This document shows, piece after piece, positions 48,901 through 60,900 of a stretch of DNA of 64,000 nucleotides (its first letter is position 1; each line of letters starts with the position of its first letter). The notes under the pieces were generated by a model. That model had not been told where the DNA came from and did no database searches. It saw nothing but the letters and a program-made list of their open reading frames with translations. Source of the DNA: Dendrophyllia cribrosa (taxonomy: Eukaryota > Cnidaria > Anthozoa > Scleractinia > Dendrophylliidae). The position numbers were made by a program, and so were the translations under genes. Location: contig JAJLRJ010000008.1 of NCBI GenBank assembly GCA_024195265.1, positions 22,337,458 through 22,401,457 on the forward strand, given 5' to 3'.

Positions 48901-51900
48901 TGTTCCTCCACCAGAGCGTCAATCCGCGCTTGATTTTGTTCTTTTTTGTTTCTGAGGTTTTGCTCCTCATTTTGTACTTGTTGTAGCTTCGCAGCAACCC
49001 TTTCATCCTCCTTCAGTTGTTTTTCTGCCTCCTTCAATCTTTATCTTTCTTCCCTTATTGATGCATTCGCTTCAGAGACAAGCTCTTCAGCGCTTGGGCC
49101 AAGAGATGTTTTGAACTTGTCTGTGAACGATTTAAGAAAGCTCCCATCTTGCTTGAAAATAAGAGATTCGCCGCCCTTTGGCCCAAAGGAAACAATTTTG
49201 CCATCATTTGCTGGTTTTTTACCAAAACCAATTGGGCCAAATTTCGGGATGTTTACTTTTGGAAACTTCTTTTTGATCCAGTCAATGGCTTTATCGATTC
49301 TCTCTGCTTTTTCATTTCCGTCTATGATTTCTCCAAGCAGAGGGACAGTTTCAGGGTCACCTGGCAACCCACTTTCTTCGCTAGGCAATGTATGCATTGC
49401 AATATGCTCGCCACCAGGGCGATATGGGGTGGATGTACCGCCTGGTTCAAAGCGTTGTGTGGTGTCGGGGCCGGTGTCTTGGGTCCATCGGCGGCGTTCT
49501 TCTTCTGTCATTTGATTCCACATGACTTCAACCTCGTCATCGTCATCATCGCCATCCTCTGTGCCTGGGGGGAGAGGGTCTCTGTCAGTTGTCTCAGCTG
49601 GATCATATCCGCCTTCTGCCATCGTGGGTATATAAATATAAATTTTAAAAACACAAATATATACCATGGCTGTGCAACCGAATCTACTTCCATCTCACAG
49701 TGAAAAGACACTGGGCGCCATGAAGGCAGAGCGAACCGTTAAACGCATCACATTCAACCCTTCTGAGGCCAATCCGGGTGAGACACTGTACTTCTCGGTG
49801 CCCAAGCTGGGCGTGCACGATGTCATTGTGTCCGGCTCACTTGCACTGGTGTTTAACATCAACCTAGCCGGCGGACACGCTAACAATTATCTCGTGCAAA
49901 ATGTTTCTCGGGCCCTGGTGGACAGGTTTGTTGTAAAGTTTGCCGCCACCACTGTCCAGGACACGGTTGGGTACGACATCTACAAGATCTTCGAAGACTT
50001 ATTCAAATCAACCGATGAGCGGGAAAATATGCTTATGGAAGGCATCCAGAGTGTGGATTTGTGTAAGATTCGCTCTGGTGCTGGCGACAAGAAGACCTCC
50101 AGCGTGGATGCAGAGAACAAGCTGGAGACAATATACAAGAATAAGTATCGCATCAAACTGGATCACCAAATCTTGACTGATCATGGGATCATATACCCTC
50201 AAGCGTTATATAACGATCTGGTCTTCGAACTAACCCTCGCCCCGCAAGCCAAGTTGTCCGGGGCTCAGACACAAGCAAGCTCGTGTACAAGTTGGAAAAC
50301 ATCCAGCTGGAGTATGAGACGATCAGAAGTAAGAGTCTGGCCGACGAAGCAACAAGCGCTTACACTAGCGGTAAGGAGTTCGCTTATGACCTGGTAATGC
50401 GAGATCTGGTGCATCCCTTCACAAAAGGCGTTGACACTCGGCTGAATCTTCGGGTTAACCCACAGCGCCGGTCTCTCAAGGGCATCCTCTTGCTGTTCAT
50501 CAATCCCTATGTAGCGGGTGCCAGGGACTCTGAGAGCTATTTCAACCCCGACATCACCAAAGTGAAGGTCACAGTCAACGGGGTCCCAAACAGGATCTAC
50601 AACGAGGGCATCAGTGGCACTGACATGTGGAGAGAGATAACCCGGCATTTTACCCCACACACGGACGGCAGGCCCAACATGAACTTGACCAAATATCTCA
50701 CAGGCAACAAGTTTGGTCTCTGGATTGACCTGCGGTCCATGGCCGACACAGCCGTGCACGGCAACGGCCAACGGCTCGTCAACACACAGGATGGCGTGCA
50801 ACTCGAGATCGAACGAGACGGCAAAGGCTCGGGAACCGCAAACTGCCACATCTTCACCATCTCAGACTCACAGATGAACATCATGAACAAGCAGCTGGAA
50901 TCTGTACAGTACTAGGTAAACGCATACACACGCAAACGAATAACACACGCAAGAACAACACACGCATATATATACCCACCAGCCCCATGGCCACAAACAA
51001 CAAGATCAACTTCTATGCCAAGCCGGCTCCCCTGCCATCCACCAGACCTCTATCACACAATGAAATACTAAGACTTCTGGCAAAGGCCCCCTCCCCACCA
51101 ACACATGAACCAATTAATATAGCAGCTGGTTATGGACCCAAGAAAGCTGCCATTCAACGCACTAATCGTGGGCCCCACTAACTCTGGCAAGACACAGTAT
51201 CTTCTCTCCCAACTGCGAGGCCCCTTTAGGGGTTGTTTTGATTACATCGTTTTGTTCTGCCCCACATTTGTCAAGAACAAGACATACGATGGCTTCGTGG
51301 ACCGCGATCCGCACATCTTCGTGATTGTCTGCCAACAGCATGAGATCGAAGCCTGGTTGAAGCTGGCGAGCTTCTTTTTCGCATGCACCAACACTTTATT
51401 CATTCTCGATGACTGCGCCGCCTCCAAAGATGTCAAAGGCCGCACGAGTCAGCTAGTCAATCTAGGGTTCAGCCCAAGGCATGACGGCATATCCGTGTGG
51501 GTCTTGACCCAGCAGATCACCAGCATTGCCAAGCCATATCGCGATAACATTGCAGCGATCGTGCTCTTTTACACACCATCCAGCAAGACCACCAAGGCCA
51601 TCTTCGAAGACTATGCCGGCGAGCTCTCCCATGAGGAGTACAAAGAGCTTATTGCAAGGCTCAAATCCCGCAAGTTCTCCCACCTGGTTTTCTCTCTTAG
51701 GCACCCGTATGGAATTGAGTACAAAGTCTAAACACACACAGCCACACACAAAGTTTAAACACAAATATATACCATGGCTATGAATGCGCCAACCAGCCTA
51801 CACAAGCTGTGTGTGCTTTCACAGCTTTTGGATGAATTACACTAACACACACTTGATGCGCAAAACAAAATTATCAAAGCCGCTGGTGAGGAAGATCTGC

Positions 51901-54900
51901 GCCTCATGCTTCTCAACAGATATCCCTTGCGGTTGAATTCTATGCCAGACACCATGGCTGGGCTTATACGAGAGCTTGAAACCCTTTTGCCCGACATCAA
52001 GAGAATTATTGAAAAATAAAAAACAAATACATATGTATACCCTGATGATGGCAGAAGCCGCTGAAGACCAGGTCAACTTGGACGAAGTAATGCAGATGCT
52101 GGAGGCCACCCCGGGTGCCGCACCTCCCACAGGGCTAGTTGGTGACAATAGCATTCCTGCCAAACGTGAGAGTCTTGCAATCCTTGTTTCAACTGGCAAG
52201 GCAAAGGAAGCTATCGGCGTGCAGCTCACACATGCTCATGTGGCGCGGTTGTCAGATAAGGACGTTGAGAAGTACTGCAAAAGGTACGAGGCCTACGTCG
52301 GCAACAAGACGACCGAATCCCTAATTGATTCAGCCATCACGCTCGTGACCAAAGGCGTTGGTATGGCGGCCCCGATTGATGATGTTAAGGAGTTGCAGCA
52401 AGAACTCAAGAACAACTACATCATCAACCAGGAGCTGGCAAAGCTTGCTGGGGGCCTTGCCCTGCGATGGCGCTTGCCAATGCTGCTCTCATCACAACAA
52501 ACCACATCAAGTTTGGTCGAGATACTGACAAGGCTGACTTGATAGAATTGGAAGATCAACCCACACATCCAACCAGAGACAGTGAAGGTTATCCCCTTGA
52601 GGGCTTTGATGAAGTTGGGCTGGGACCTGTGCCGACCTCGCAGGAACCTTGAAGGAACCTGGCTGGAACCTGGCAGCAACCTGGCTGGAATCTGACAGCA
52701 CACTTATCACAAGATAAATTTAAAAATCATATATATACCCACGATGGCCACACCACTCGAGACGATCCCTGAAGAAACTCAAACTCCAACTCCAACTCCT
52801 GCACGTGTTACCTCAGAGGTCCCGAAAACAAAGCCCGCAACAGAACAGAACCCCGGCCGCGTTGCTTCTGGCAAAAGGCTAGCAGAACGCAACCGCCTGG
52901 CCCGTGAAGCAAAGAAAAAGGCCGAAGCACAAAAGCCTGCACCATCAACAAGTGGGGCAACAAGCGGCACAACAAGTGGGGCAACAAGTGACACAACAAG
53001 TGACAGCAACAGCAACTCAATCTTTTATATTCTGGGGGTTGCAGGGTTGGTTGTATCTGCTGCTGGTGTTTATTACCAACGCGAAGCCATAATGCAAAGG
53101 TTCGGTCGCAAATCAAACACACCAGCAACACCAGCAAACACACCCGCAGCCACACCCGCTGCAACGCCGCCCCCATCTCGAATTCCGGTAAGACAAGGGA
53201 TTAAAAAAATGGAATAAAAATCACATATATACTGGACATGGATTTTTTACAGGGGATCATGACTGGTGCTGCAATCGGAGGTGTGCTTCTTTTTTGGGGC
53301 AAACTTAGCGTGGCCTCCGTTAAAACAATTCTCGGATTGGCAATGAACAGACACAACGAGCCCGAGCCTGAGCCTGAGCCGGGCCTGAGCCCGAGGAACC
53401 CCAATGCCGATGCCGAGGCCTGAGTCTGAGTCAGAAAAAATAAAAATCATATGTATACTGGGCACAAACCATGTCTGACAACAAGCTTGTGAAGTCTATC
53501 CTCGACGCCGCAACAATAACTGGCCTTGTCGCCGGTATTGGTTGGATTGGGAAAAAGACCATCAAAGAAAACTTCACTGCCGACCCCAGTGCAAGCTTAA
53601 TGAACTACGTCAAGTTCACAGCCGTCATGGCTGGCAGCATCGCGCTGAAGAAATATCTCGAGGATCAGAAAATCCTCCCAGACAACATGTAAAAAACATA
53701 TGTATACACACGACCACAATGGCTTCGATTGCAATAATGGCCCTTGGCGCTGTTCTTAATGCGGCAGCTTTCACTGGCGGCAATTATCTCGCGAAATATC
53801 TGTCTGGCGATAACGGGAAGGCAGCAATGGATGAGAAAATCCGACATGACCACGCCCTGGAACAATACCAAGCTGCTTACGCCAAATACCAGAAGGACCG
53901 CACCAAGCTCCTCGACTGGATTGCAGCCAACGATCGGATTAAACACCAAGCTAGCAAAAACTTCCAAACCACCGACCAAGCCCTGGCCTTGTATAACCAG
54001 ATGCACCAAACACAACCAGATAAACAAATCAAAGACTACAAAGAGCCTGTCTTCTCGGACTTCTACAAGCCCAGCCCACAACAACAGACTGGTGAACTTG
54101 CGTTAATTGGAGGCACCCTGCTTGCTGGCGGGTATGCGGCTTATCGCTTTCTTTAAATTTAAAAAAAAAAAAAAATCCCATATATACCATGGCTGTACCC
54201 GCCTTTTCTAAAGAAGCGACGTTTTTACCAGCATGCCCCTGGGAAGTATCTGAAACAATGCTCACATCCTTCCCGGAAGGGCATTATGAATTGGCTTGCT
54301 TGCTCGTAACAGCCATAACGACCCAAGACTCTGAGGAAATAACTCGAGCGGTTCATAAAATGTGTGAACTAGGCAGAAAAATTACTCCCTGGATGTGTCA
54401 TGACGAAAATGAAGCATACAGAGAGGTTGAAAAGCTGCGCAATACCGTTGCACAGCTTACCCTTGAGGCGATCACATCTCCGGCCGCATAAGACAGGGGC
54501 GTATTTCACCAATTCATAAACTCTATATATACCCCCTATGGAAGCCAAACTCTCAAAGATCTATTACAGTCCGAAAGGGTATTGGAAAGGTCTTGCCGCT
54601 GTGAAAAAGCTAGCTGCAGCGGCAAAGGTCTCTGATGATGTCGCAAAGAAATGGCTGGTCAAACAAGCCCTTTGGCAAGTTTACCTCCCGGCGCCACGCC
54701 GTATCCCTCGGCCCAAGTTTGATGTCTCATCACCCAATGCAGTGCATCAAGCAGATCTTCTCTTCCTGCCTCACGATAAACTTCCTCGTGGGAGAAAGGT
54801 TTACAAATACGCATTAACCCTTGTGGATGTGGCTAGCCGTTTCAAAGCAGCAGAGCCTCTGACTTCGAAAGAGTCTGAAGAAGTGGCTAAAGCATTTGCA

Positions 54901-57900
54901 CGGATTTACAGACGAGGGCCTTTGAAGTGGCCTCAACTCTTGCAAGTTGACCCTGGGAAAGAGTTTATGGGGGCTGTGACAAAGACCATGGAAAACAACA
55001 AAACGGCCATTCGTCGCGGGAGGGTTGATATCCACAGAGACCAAGCAATTGTGGAGAGATTCAATCGCACCCTGGCTGAAAGATTGTTTGGTTATCAGTA
55101 TGCTGTTGAAATGAATATGCCCTCTAGCCGTTCGACTGCTTGGGTGAAAAGGCTGCCAGAGGTTGTCTCGGCCTTGAACAATGAAGTAACCCGGCTGACT
55201 GGCAAGAAGCCAAAGGATGCGATCAAAGAGAAAGCCGTTTCTTCCAAGCCCGCGACTCCATATGCTAGGCCTGTGGGGGTGAATGAGAAGAAGCTCCCTC
55301 CCCGGGTGAGTGTGAGATATCTTTATTATCCCGGTGAGCTAGAAGGGGGTGGGAGGCGTGCGACTGATCCGATCTGGTCTTTGAAGGTCTACAACATTGA
55401 GAAGGTTGTCACCAAGCCAGATGCGCCTGTCGTATATTATCTCTACGACGGCCCCAAGAGAGGGTTTGTTCGTGAGGAGTTGATGGTGGTGCCCCCGGGC
55501 ACTCAGTTGCCCCCAGCGGGGTTGTGAAACTCGATTGGTTCTGTGTGGATGCCGTCTGGCAGCACCCAACGCTTGTCGTAATAAGCGGAAAGGCCCAGCT
55601 TGTGCTGCTGGTATGTGAACATGGCCCCTTTGTGCATTCGGAATCCCCTGTTGGTGGCCATGTCCCTGCCCCCCTGCAAGGCTCTTTCGTACCTTTCCCA
55701 GCGAAGCTCGTTCTGCTTCTTGTTGACGCCCTTGGAGGACATCTTGGCCTCTCCGTTAGCCTCGTTTTCTACGTAATAACACTTGCTGCACAGGGCGATG
55801 GCCCGCGTGCCTTCCTTCTCAAGCTTAAACAAGCCAGGCTCTCTGCCGCTCCACTTGTCCCAAGCCAACCAATTCTTCTTCTCCGCCTCGAACTGGTCAC
55901 GAAGTTCCGGGCGCACGGCCTCTTCCAGAGTGTCGTGAGCAAGAGCGAAGTACATGCTGTCCGTGTCCATCTGGATGAGCTCGAAGTCGCGCCTGTCGAT
56001 GAAGTAATCTAGGAAGTCGTAATAGAACTCCAGCATGCGGAGCTTGGCAAGTTGGTACACAACAATGCCAACTTGAAAAGGGCGGTCGATTGTGACCTTT
56101 GGCTTGCGCAGCTCGATCTTGTAAGCATCTCCGATCTCTTCAAGATCTTCGAACAAGGGTGAGCGGAGGTTCTTGTCGACCTCGTCCTCGTCAGTTGTGT
56201 ACATCGTTCTTGTCTGGCGCTCCACAGCTTCGATGAACTTGCCGTAAGCGGAGTTGTCAAGAAGCTTGAACACTTCAGCAAGCAGTGCCTTCTCCCTGTC
56301 AGCGTCGCCTTTCCTTCGATTGTCGGCGACCTCGCGAACGAACCAGTCGAAGAGCTTTTGGGGTTTGTAATCGATCGTGCGGTAGACTGCCGTGATCTTG
56401 AGCCCGATGTTGAGATACCACTTCAAGAGGGCCGGGTGCATAGATCAGCATCTTTTTCGCTGACAACACCCCCAGAAGCTTTTTCTGGTCGGGAAAGCGG
56501 GTTCGGCCACTTTCTTGGAGGTAATCGTGCATATGCTGTGGGACAAATTCGTCAGGCACTGCTTGGTTGATGAAGAGCGGGGGAAACTCTTCAAACTTCT
56601 CCCACAACTCTCGGGGGACTTCGATGTCCACTTCCGCAAACCCGAACCACCTGCCTGAATGCAGATTCCTTTCGAGAGGTCTTGCAGCCAGCACTGGGAA
56701 ATTGTAATTCACAACCTTCTCTTTACCACAGGGCATCTCCTGCAGCATCGTGCTTGGGTAAAGGGAGTTAGCGTCGAACCCCACAATCCGTTTCGTGAGG
56801 GGGGCTAAGTCGTATTTGTGAGAACGGATGCTGGTTTCGCCGCGCACGTGTTTGCGGGTGAAGACCAGGCTTGGCCCGCCAACCACAGCCCCCTTCAGCA
56901 TGGCGTAAGCTTCTGGGCCGGGGGCGTATAGTTCTGGAGCCTTGCGTCCTCCTCTCAATGAGCCTCGCAAGACGTATTGCATTGATACTCCTGGCAAGGA
57001 GACCGCGTCTTTAAAGATGTCCACCCCGAGGCCCGTGTAAAAGGCCTTCATCGTTTGGAGAGCTTCGAGGAAGGGAGACACGTCTAGATTGTTGTAATAC
57101 GCCAGCCAGTCTCCGAATGTCTTCATGCCTTTCTCGTGGAAGATGCGATTGCATTCCTCGTGCTCCTTGGGAGAAAGAACGAAGGCGCTTTTGAGTTGTG
57201 AGTACCAGCACTCGTATGGAGGAAGCCCCGGGTAATCCAGCTTGTCAGCGCTGTCAAACCACTCGTATGGTAGCCAGGACTTGGTCTGTGTCGCTCCATA
57301 CGTCTTGACCCACTTGTCGTACGTGATGCCTGGGGCCAAATAATTCATGATGTCCAAGAACTTGTAGCTGGGAGTGTTGATGAACATGATGCGGCCCTCT
57401 TTCTCCGCGGCGAAGACCCCGTTCTCTTGAGCGAAATGAGAAACAAAGTACTTGCGGATAAGCTTGAGGTCGTAATGGCCTGAGTTGAAGCCGACCACAG
57501 GAACTTGGTTGCACCATTTGTCGATGAGCTTGAGTTGCTTCTCAGGAAGATTCTCAAGGTCTGGGGGCATGTATTTTGCAGCCATATCCTCTCGGATGGC
57601 TGCGCTTCGCCGTTCCAGGGAGGCATAAAACAGCCCGATAAGCTCGTCAGGATCTTTGGAGCAAATGTACTCAGGATCAGGGTTCAACGTGTCGGCAATG
57701 GAGACTGAGATGGGCACATGCTCGCTTTCATAAGAGAGATCGCGTGTCGGGCGAGCTGCCTTGGTCTTGTCCTGGTACGCTTCGAAGTCGTAGACGATAG
57801 CGTGGGGATATGTTTTGTTTATTTTCTGTGGGCAACGATCATTCCGCCAGGGGGAAGGCTTTTCGTGTTCCCACCTTTCCACCACGGTGTACCCAGCGTC

Positions 57901-60900
57901 TCGAAGCAACTGAGTTCGTTGCAGAGTCTTTTGTAAGCAATCGTCCTTGTGATTGCGTTGCCTTTGCGGTCAACATGTACACATTTGTACCTCTGCTCAA
58001 AGTCGGGGTAACATTCCTCGCAACCGTGCCAGTGACAGCCGTGGAACTGAAAAACTGTCTTGCTTTCTGGGTGATAGCCGTCGACTGGAGCCCCACAGAT
58101 ATAGCTCTCACCACCATGGCCGCATCTGTGATGGTGGATGTGAATGCCACGCTGCTTCGCCTCCCACTCCAGCCAGCACACACCCTTGACACCGAAACCA
58201 CCTTCTGGGTAAAAGGCTTTCTCAAAAGCTGACTCCGGAGGGAGGACACGTTTCCCGGGGCAGACGATTTTGGTTTGGCCACGAGTACACGTCTTGGAGT
58301 GGCGCTTCAAGCTATCAGCCCGTGTGAACCTCCCACCGCACTCGCCACAAGTGTAATTGTTTGTGACTTTATTGATATTGGTGATCAAGAAGGAGTGGCC
58401 CGCATGAATGCCGACAGTCATGGTTGGAGTGCCCACCTTGTCGTAATTCGCAGGGGTGTGAGCTAAAATGAAGTCACCATTGGGAAGAACAAGATATGCG
58501 GCAATTCCTTGCTTGAAATGCCTTTCGATTTTGGAGAATCGTCGCAAATTTAGCTGGCCTCGAAGACCCGGATAAACTGCGAAGAAACTTTCTGCGAGTT
58601 CTCTGGTTCTGCGAGTTTTGTAATCTCTACGAGCGCCCCAATGAACAGCCAAGCAACGAAAGAGACAAAGATTGTCGTTGAAAGTGTCCAGGGCAATGAC
58701 TTCTCTTTTGTTGCGAATCCAATCAGGAAGACGTCCGAGGACTATTTGCAAGGGTTGTCGATCCAAAATGACTTTGGCCTCGAGCAGGACGGTGCGTTCA
58801 TAAACCCATTTTGTGTCAGGCCTTTTGAGTCTTGCGTTTTGAAGACGAAGCTCTTCCTGAGATTGCAACCACTGTCGTGTCTCGGAGAGAGTGGCTAGCC
58901 AAGGCCCGGTTCGATTGTTTTGATAAAAACTTCTCAACTCCTCTGTTTCAGTGTTTCGCAGCTCGACTGTGAAGATTAACTTGATTGCGTGCCGTGTGTG
59001 AACATTTTGCTTGATTTTGTTCAAAATTCTGGCGACAAGAGAGTTTTCGAGCCCGTTTACAAACCGGAACTGGAGTGTTCGTCTGCCGTGTTCAACTCCT
59101 CGGTCAACCCGATCATAGATTTGAACAAGTTGTTCAAAATCTAGCTCCTGCGGATTGTTTTGAGGTTCGACCTCAGCATTATTGCCGTCGGCAGGCTCGA
59201 CCCGCTCGAGATTTCGCGCCTGTTCGTCCAGCCAGGCAATCAGCTCACGTTGATCGGCATCACGTCGTCTTCGTTGCCGTGGTTGTGCCATTGCGATATA
59301 CAAGAGGTGTATGATTTCTCCAATTGGTTATGTCTCGCTTGCCGTTGCGAGAGAGGCCGGGAAAAACGCCTTTGGCCCCCTCTTAAGGGGTTTGAGGTCG
59401 GGTATCCCGAGTAGTTGGTAGAGTGGCGCGTCAAATACGGGTTTTTCAAACCCCTAAATAAGCGGGCCGAACGCGTGAGGCCCGCTTATTTAGGGGTTTA
59501 AAAAACCGTATTTGACCGCCACTCTACCAACTACTACAACGGATGTGATTGCATAAATTTTACAAGAAACCACAGGAGAAAATAGGGGGGGGGGGGGGGG
59601 GGGGGGGAGGGTGGCGGAAGTCAATAGGTCGAAACCCGGACGAAACTCCAGGAGAAGCTTAAAGAAAACTCCAGAGTTAAATGCAAATGGAGCAAACGTA
59701 CACGTCCCAGAAGAAGCAAAGAAGGAAATATAATAAAGGGAAATGTCAGAGCCACCTTAAATTTTCGAAAATATAAGGTGGTTCTGAACCTTACCTTACT
59801 TTGCAAAAAGTTGCATCTTGACATGTTAATAATAATTCGATAATAAAAATGGGGGACACCGAGCTCGTTTTTTAGTTTTCAGAACTTAAATATACAATTA
59901 AGGGGGTATTTAACAGGTTATCCTGTTACTATGGTAACCTGTCACGTCATAAAAAGACAATAACTTGTTCACCAATAACTGGGCATTTGTTTGATACCAT
60001 TATTACAGCATCAACCGATGAAGCATCGTAGTATTGATCCATCAAAATATAAGTGATGGAAAAGGCCATTGCAAGCCACCTTAATTAAAGTGATTTTTCC
60101 TTAACCCGTGAAACAAAGTGTCAGTACAAAATAAAACGAAAAGAAAACTGAGAATTAGAACGGAGTAATAGGGAGTAATATTATGGCTTTGTCTGTAAAT
60201 TTGAGTTCGATATACTAGATACCTTTTGTGCAATGCTCTTTACAAAACTTGGAATTTTACAAAGAAAATGTATGACTCAGCGCTTTTGTCACCCAGCAAT
60301 TTCGCAGTTTTTGATAGCTGATATTTTATTAAATATTAGATGCGAAAAGCTCAAAGTTAGGCAGATTACTAATTTTCTCAACCTCATTCAATTTATAAGT
60401 CAGTTTGTATTTGGAACGATGCCTTCTCTACGTAAATTTGTATTTACGGCTAATAAAACAAATGTAAACAATGACTGACACATCTTCGCCTATGGATGAA
60501 AAAAAAAAGAGACGAAAACATACCCTCAGCGTCATTTGGGTTATAGCTCCATCCTAAAAGAACAACAAACACTTACGTTTTAGATCGTAAGACCATACTT
60601 GTAACAAGGAAATATACGAACATTTGTCAGGTAACAAAATAAGTTTCGAAGGATTCTTGGCCGTATAAACACCCAAGAATAAACGTAACCTCGTTTATTA
60701 ATCCTAAATATCATTAATTTAGGGTCTGTGACCATTCAAATGAAAGTTACTGAGCAGTACTTTCCTTTGGTACTGTTTATTATGCTGTATAAGCTGATTT
60801 TAACTTTTGAGTCTGTGTATGAAATCCTAAAGTGTGACCATTCAATTCAGTAAAAGCTATTGAGCAGTACTTTCCTGTGGTACTGTTTATTATGCTGTAC

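Larger units (their letters stand above)
41705..59535. mobile_element. Polinton/Maverick virus-like element, full length (17,831 bp)
   Basis: The element starts AGTAGTTGG and ends CCAACTACT. ACAAC directly precedes it (41700-41704) and directly follows it (59536-59540), a 5-bp target duplication. Its terminal inverted repeats are about 248 bp and 97 percent alike by eye. It carries the diagnostic Polinton genes: protein-primed polymerase B, retrovirus-type integrase, double-jelly-roll capsid protein and packaging ATPase. Additional genes are a YqaJ-type exonuclease and a VLTF3-like factor. I recognise no adenain-type protease. Seven frame shifts and two stops disrupt seven genes, so the copy as sequenced cannot make virions. 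It is inserted in intron 2 of CA2, with its capsid block on the opposite strand to CA2. Confidence 0.95.

Noticed and set aside
50265..50849. 194-codon minus-strand frame
   Set aside because: Antisense shadow of the capsid gene; the sense strand carries the recognised protein.
54538..55527. Integrase as part of an LTR retrotransposon
   Set aside because: No reverse transcriptase, gag or LTR is nearby; the neighbours are polymerase B, capsid and ATPase, and the ends are inverted repeats.
41705..59535. Cellular helicase, methyltransferase or lysis genes within the Polinton
   Set aside because: None of the open frames shows the motifs of these families.
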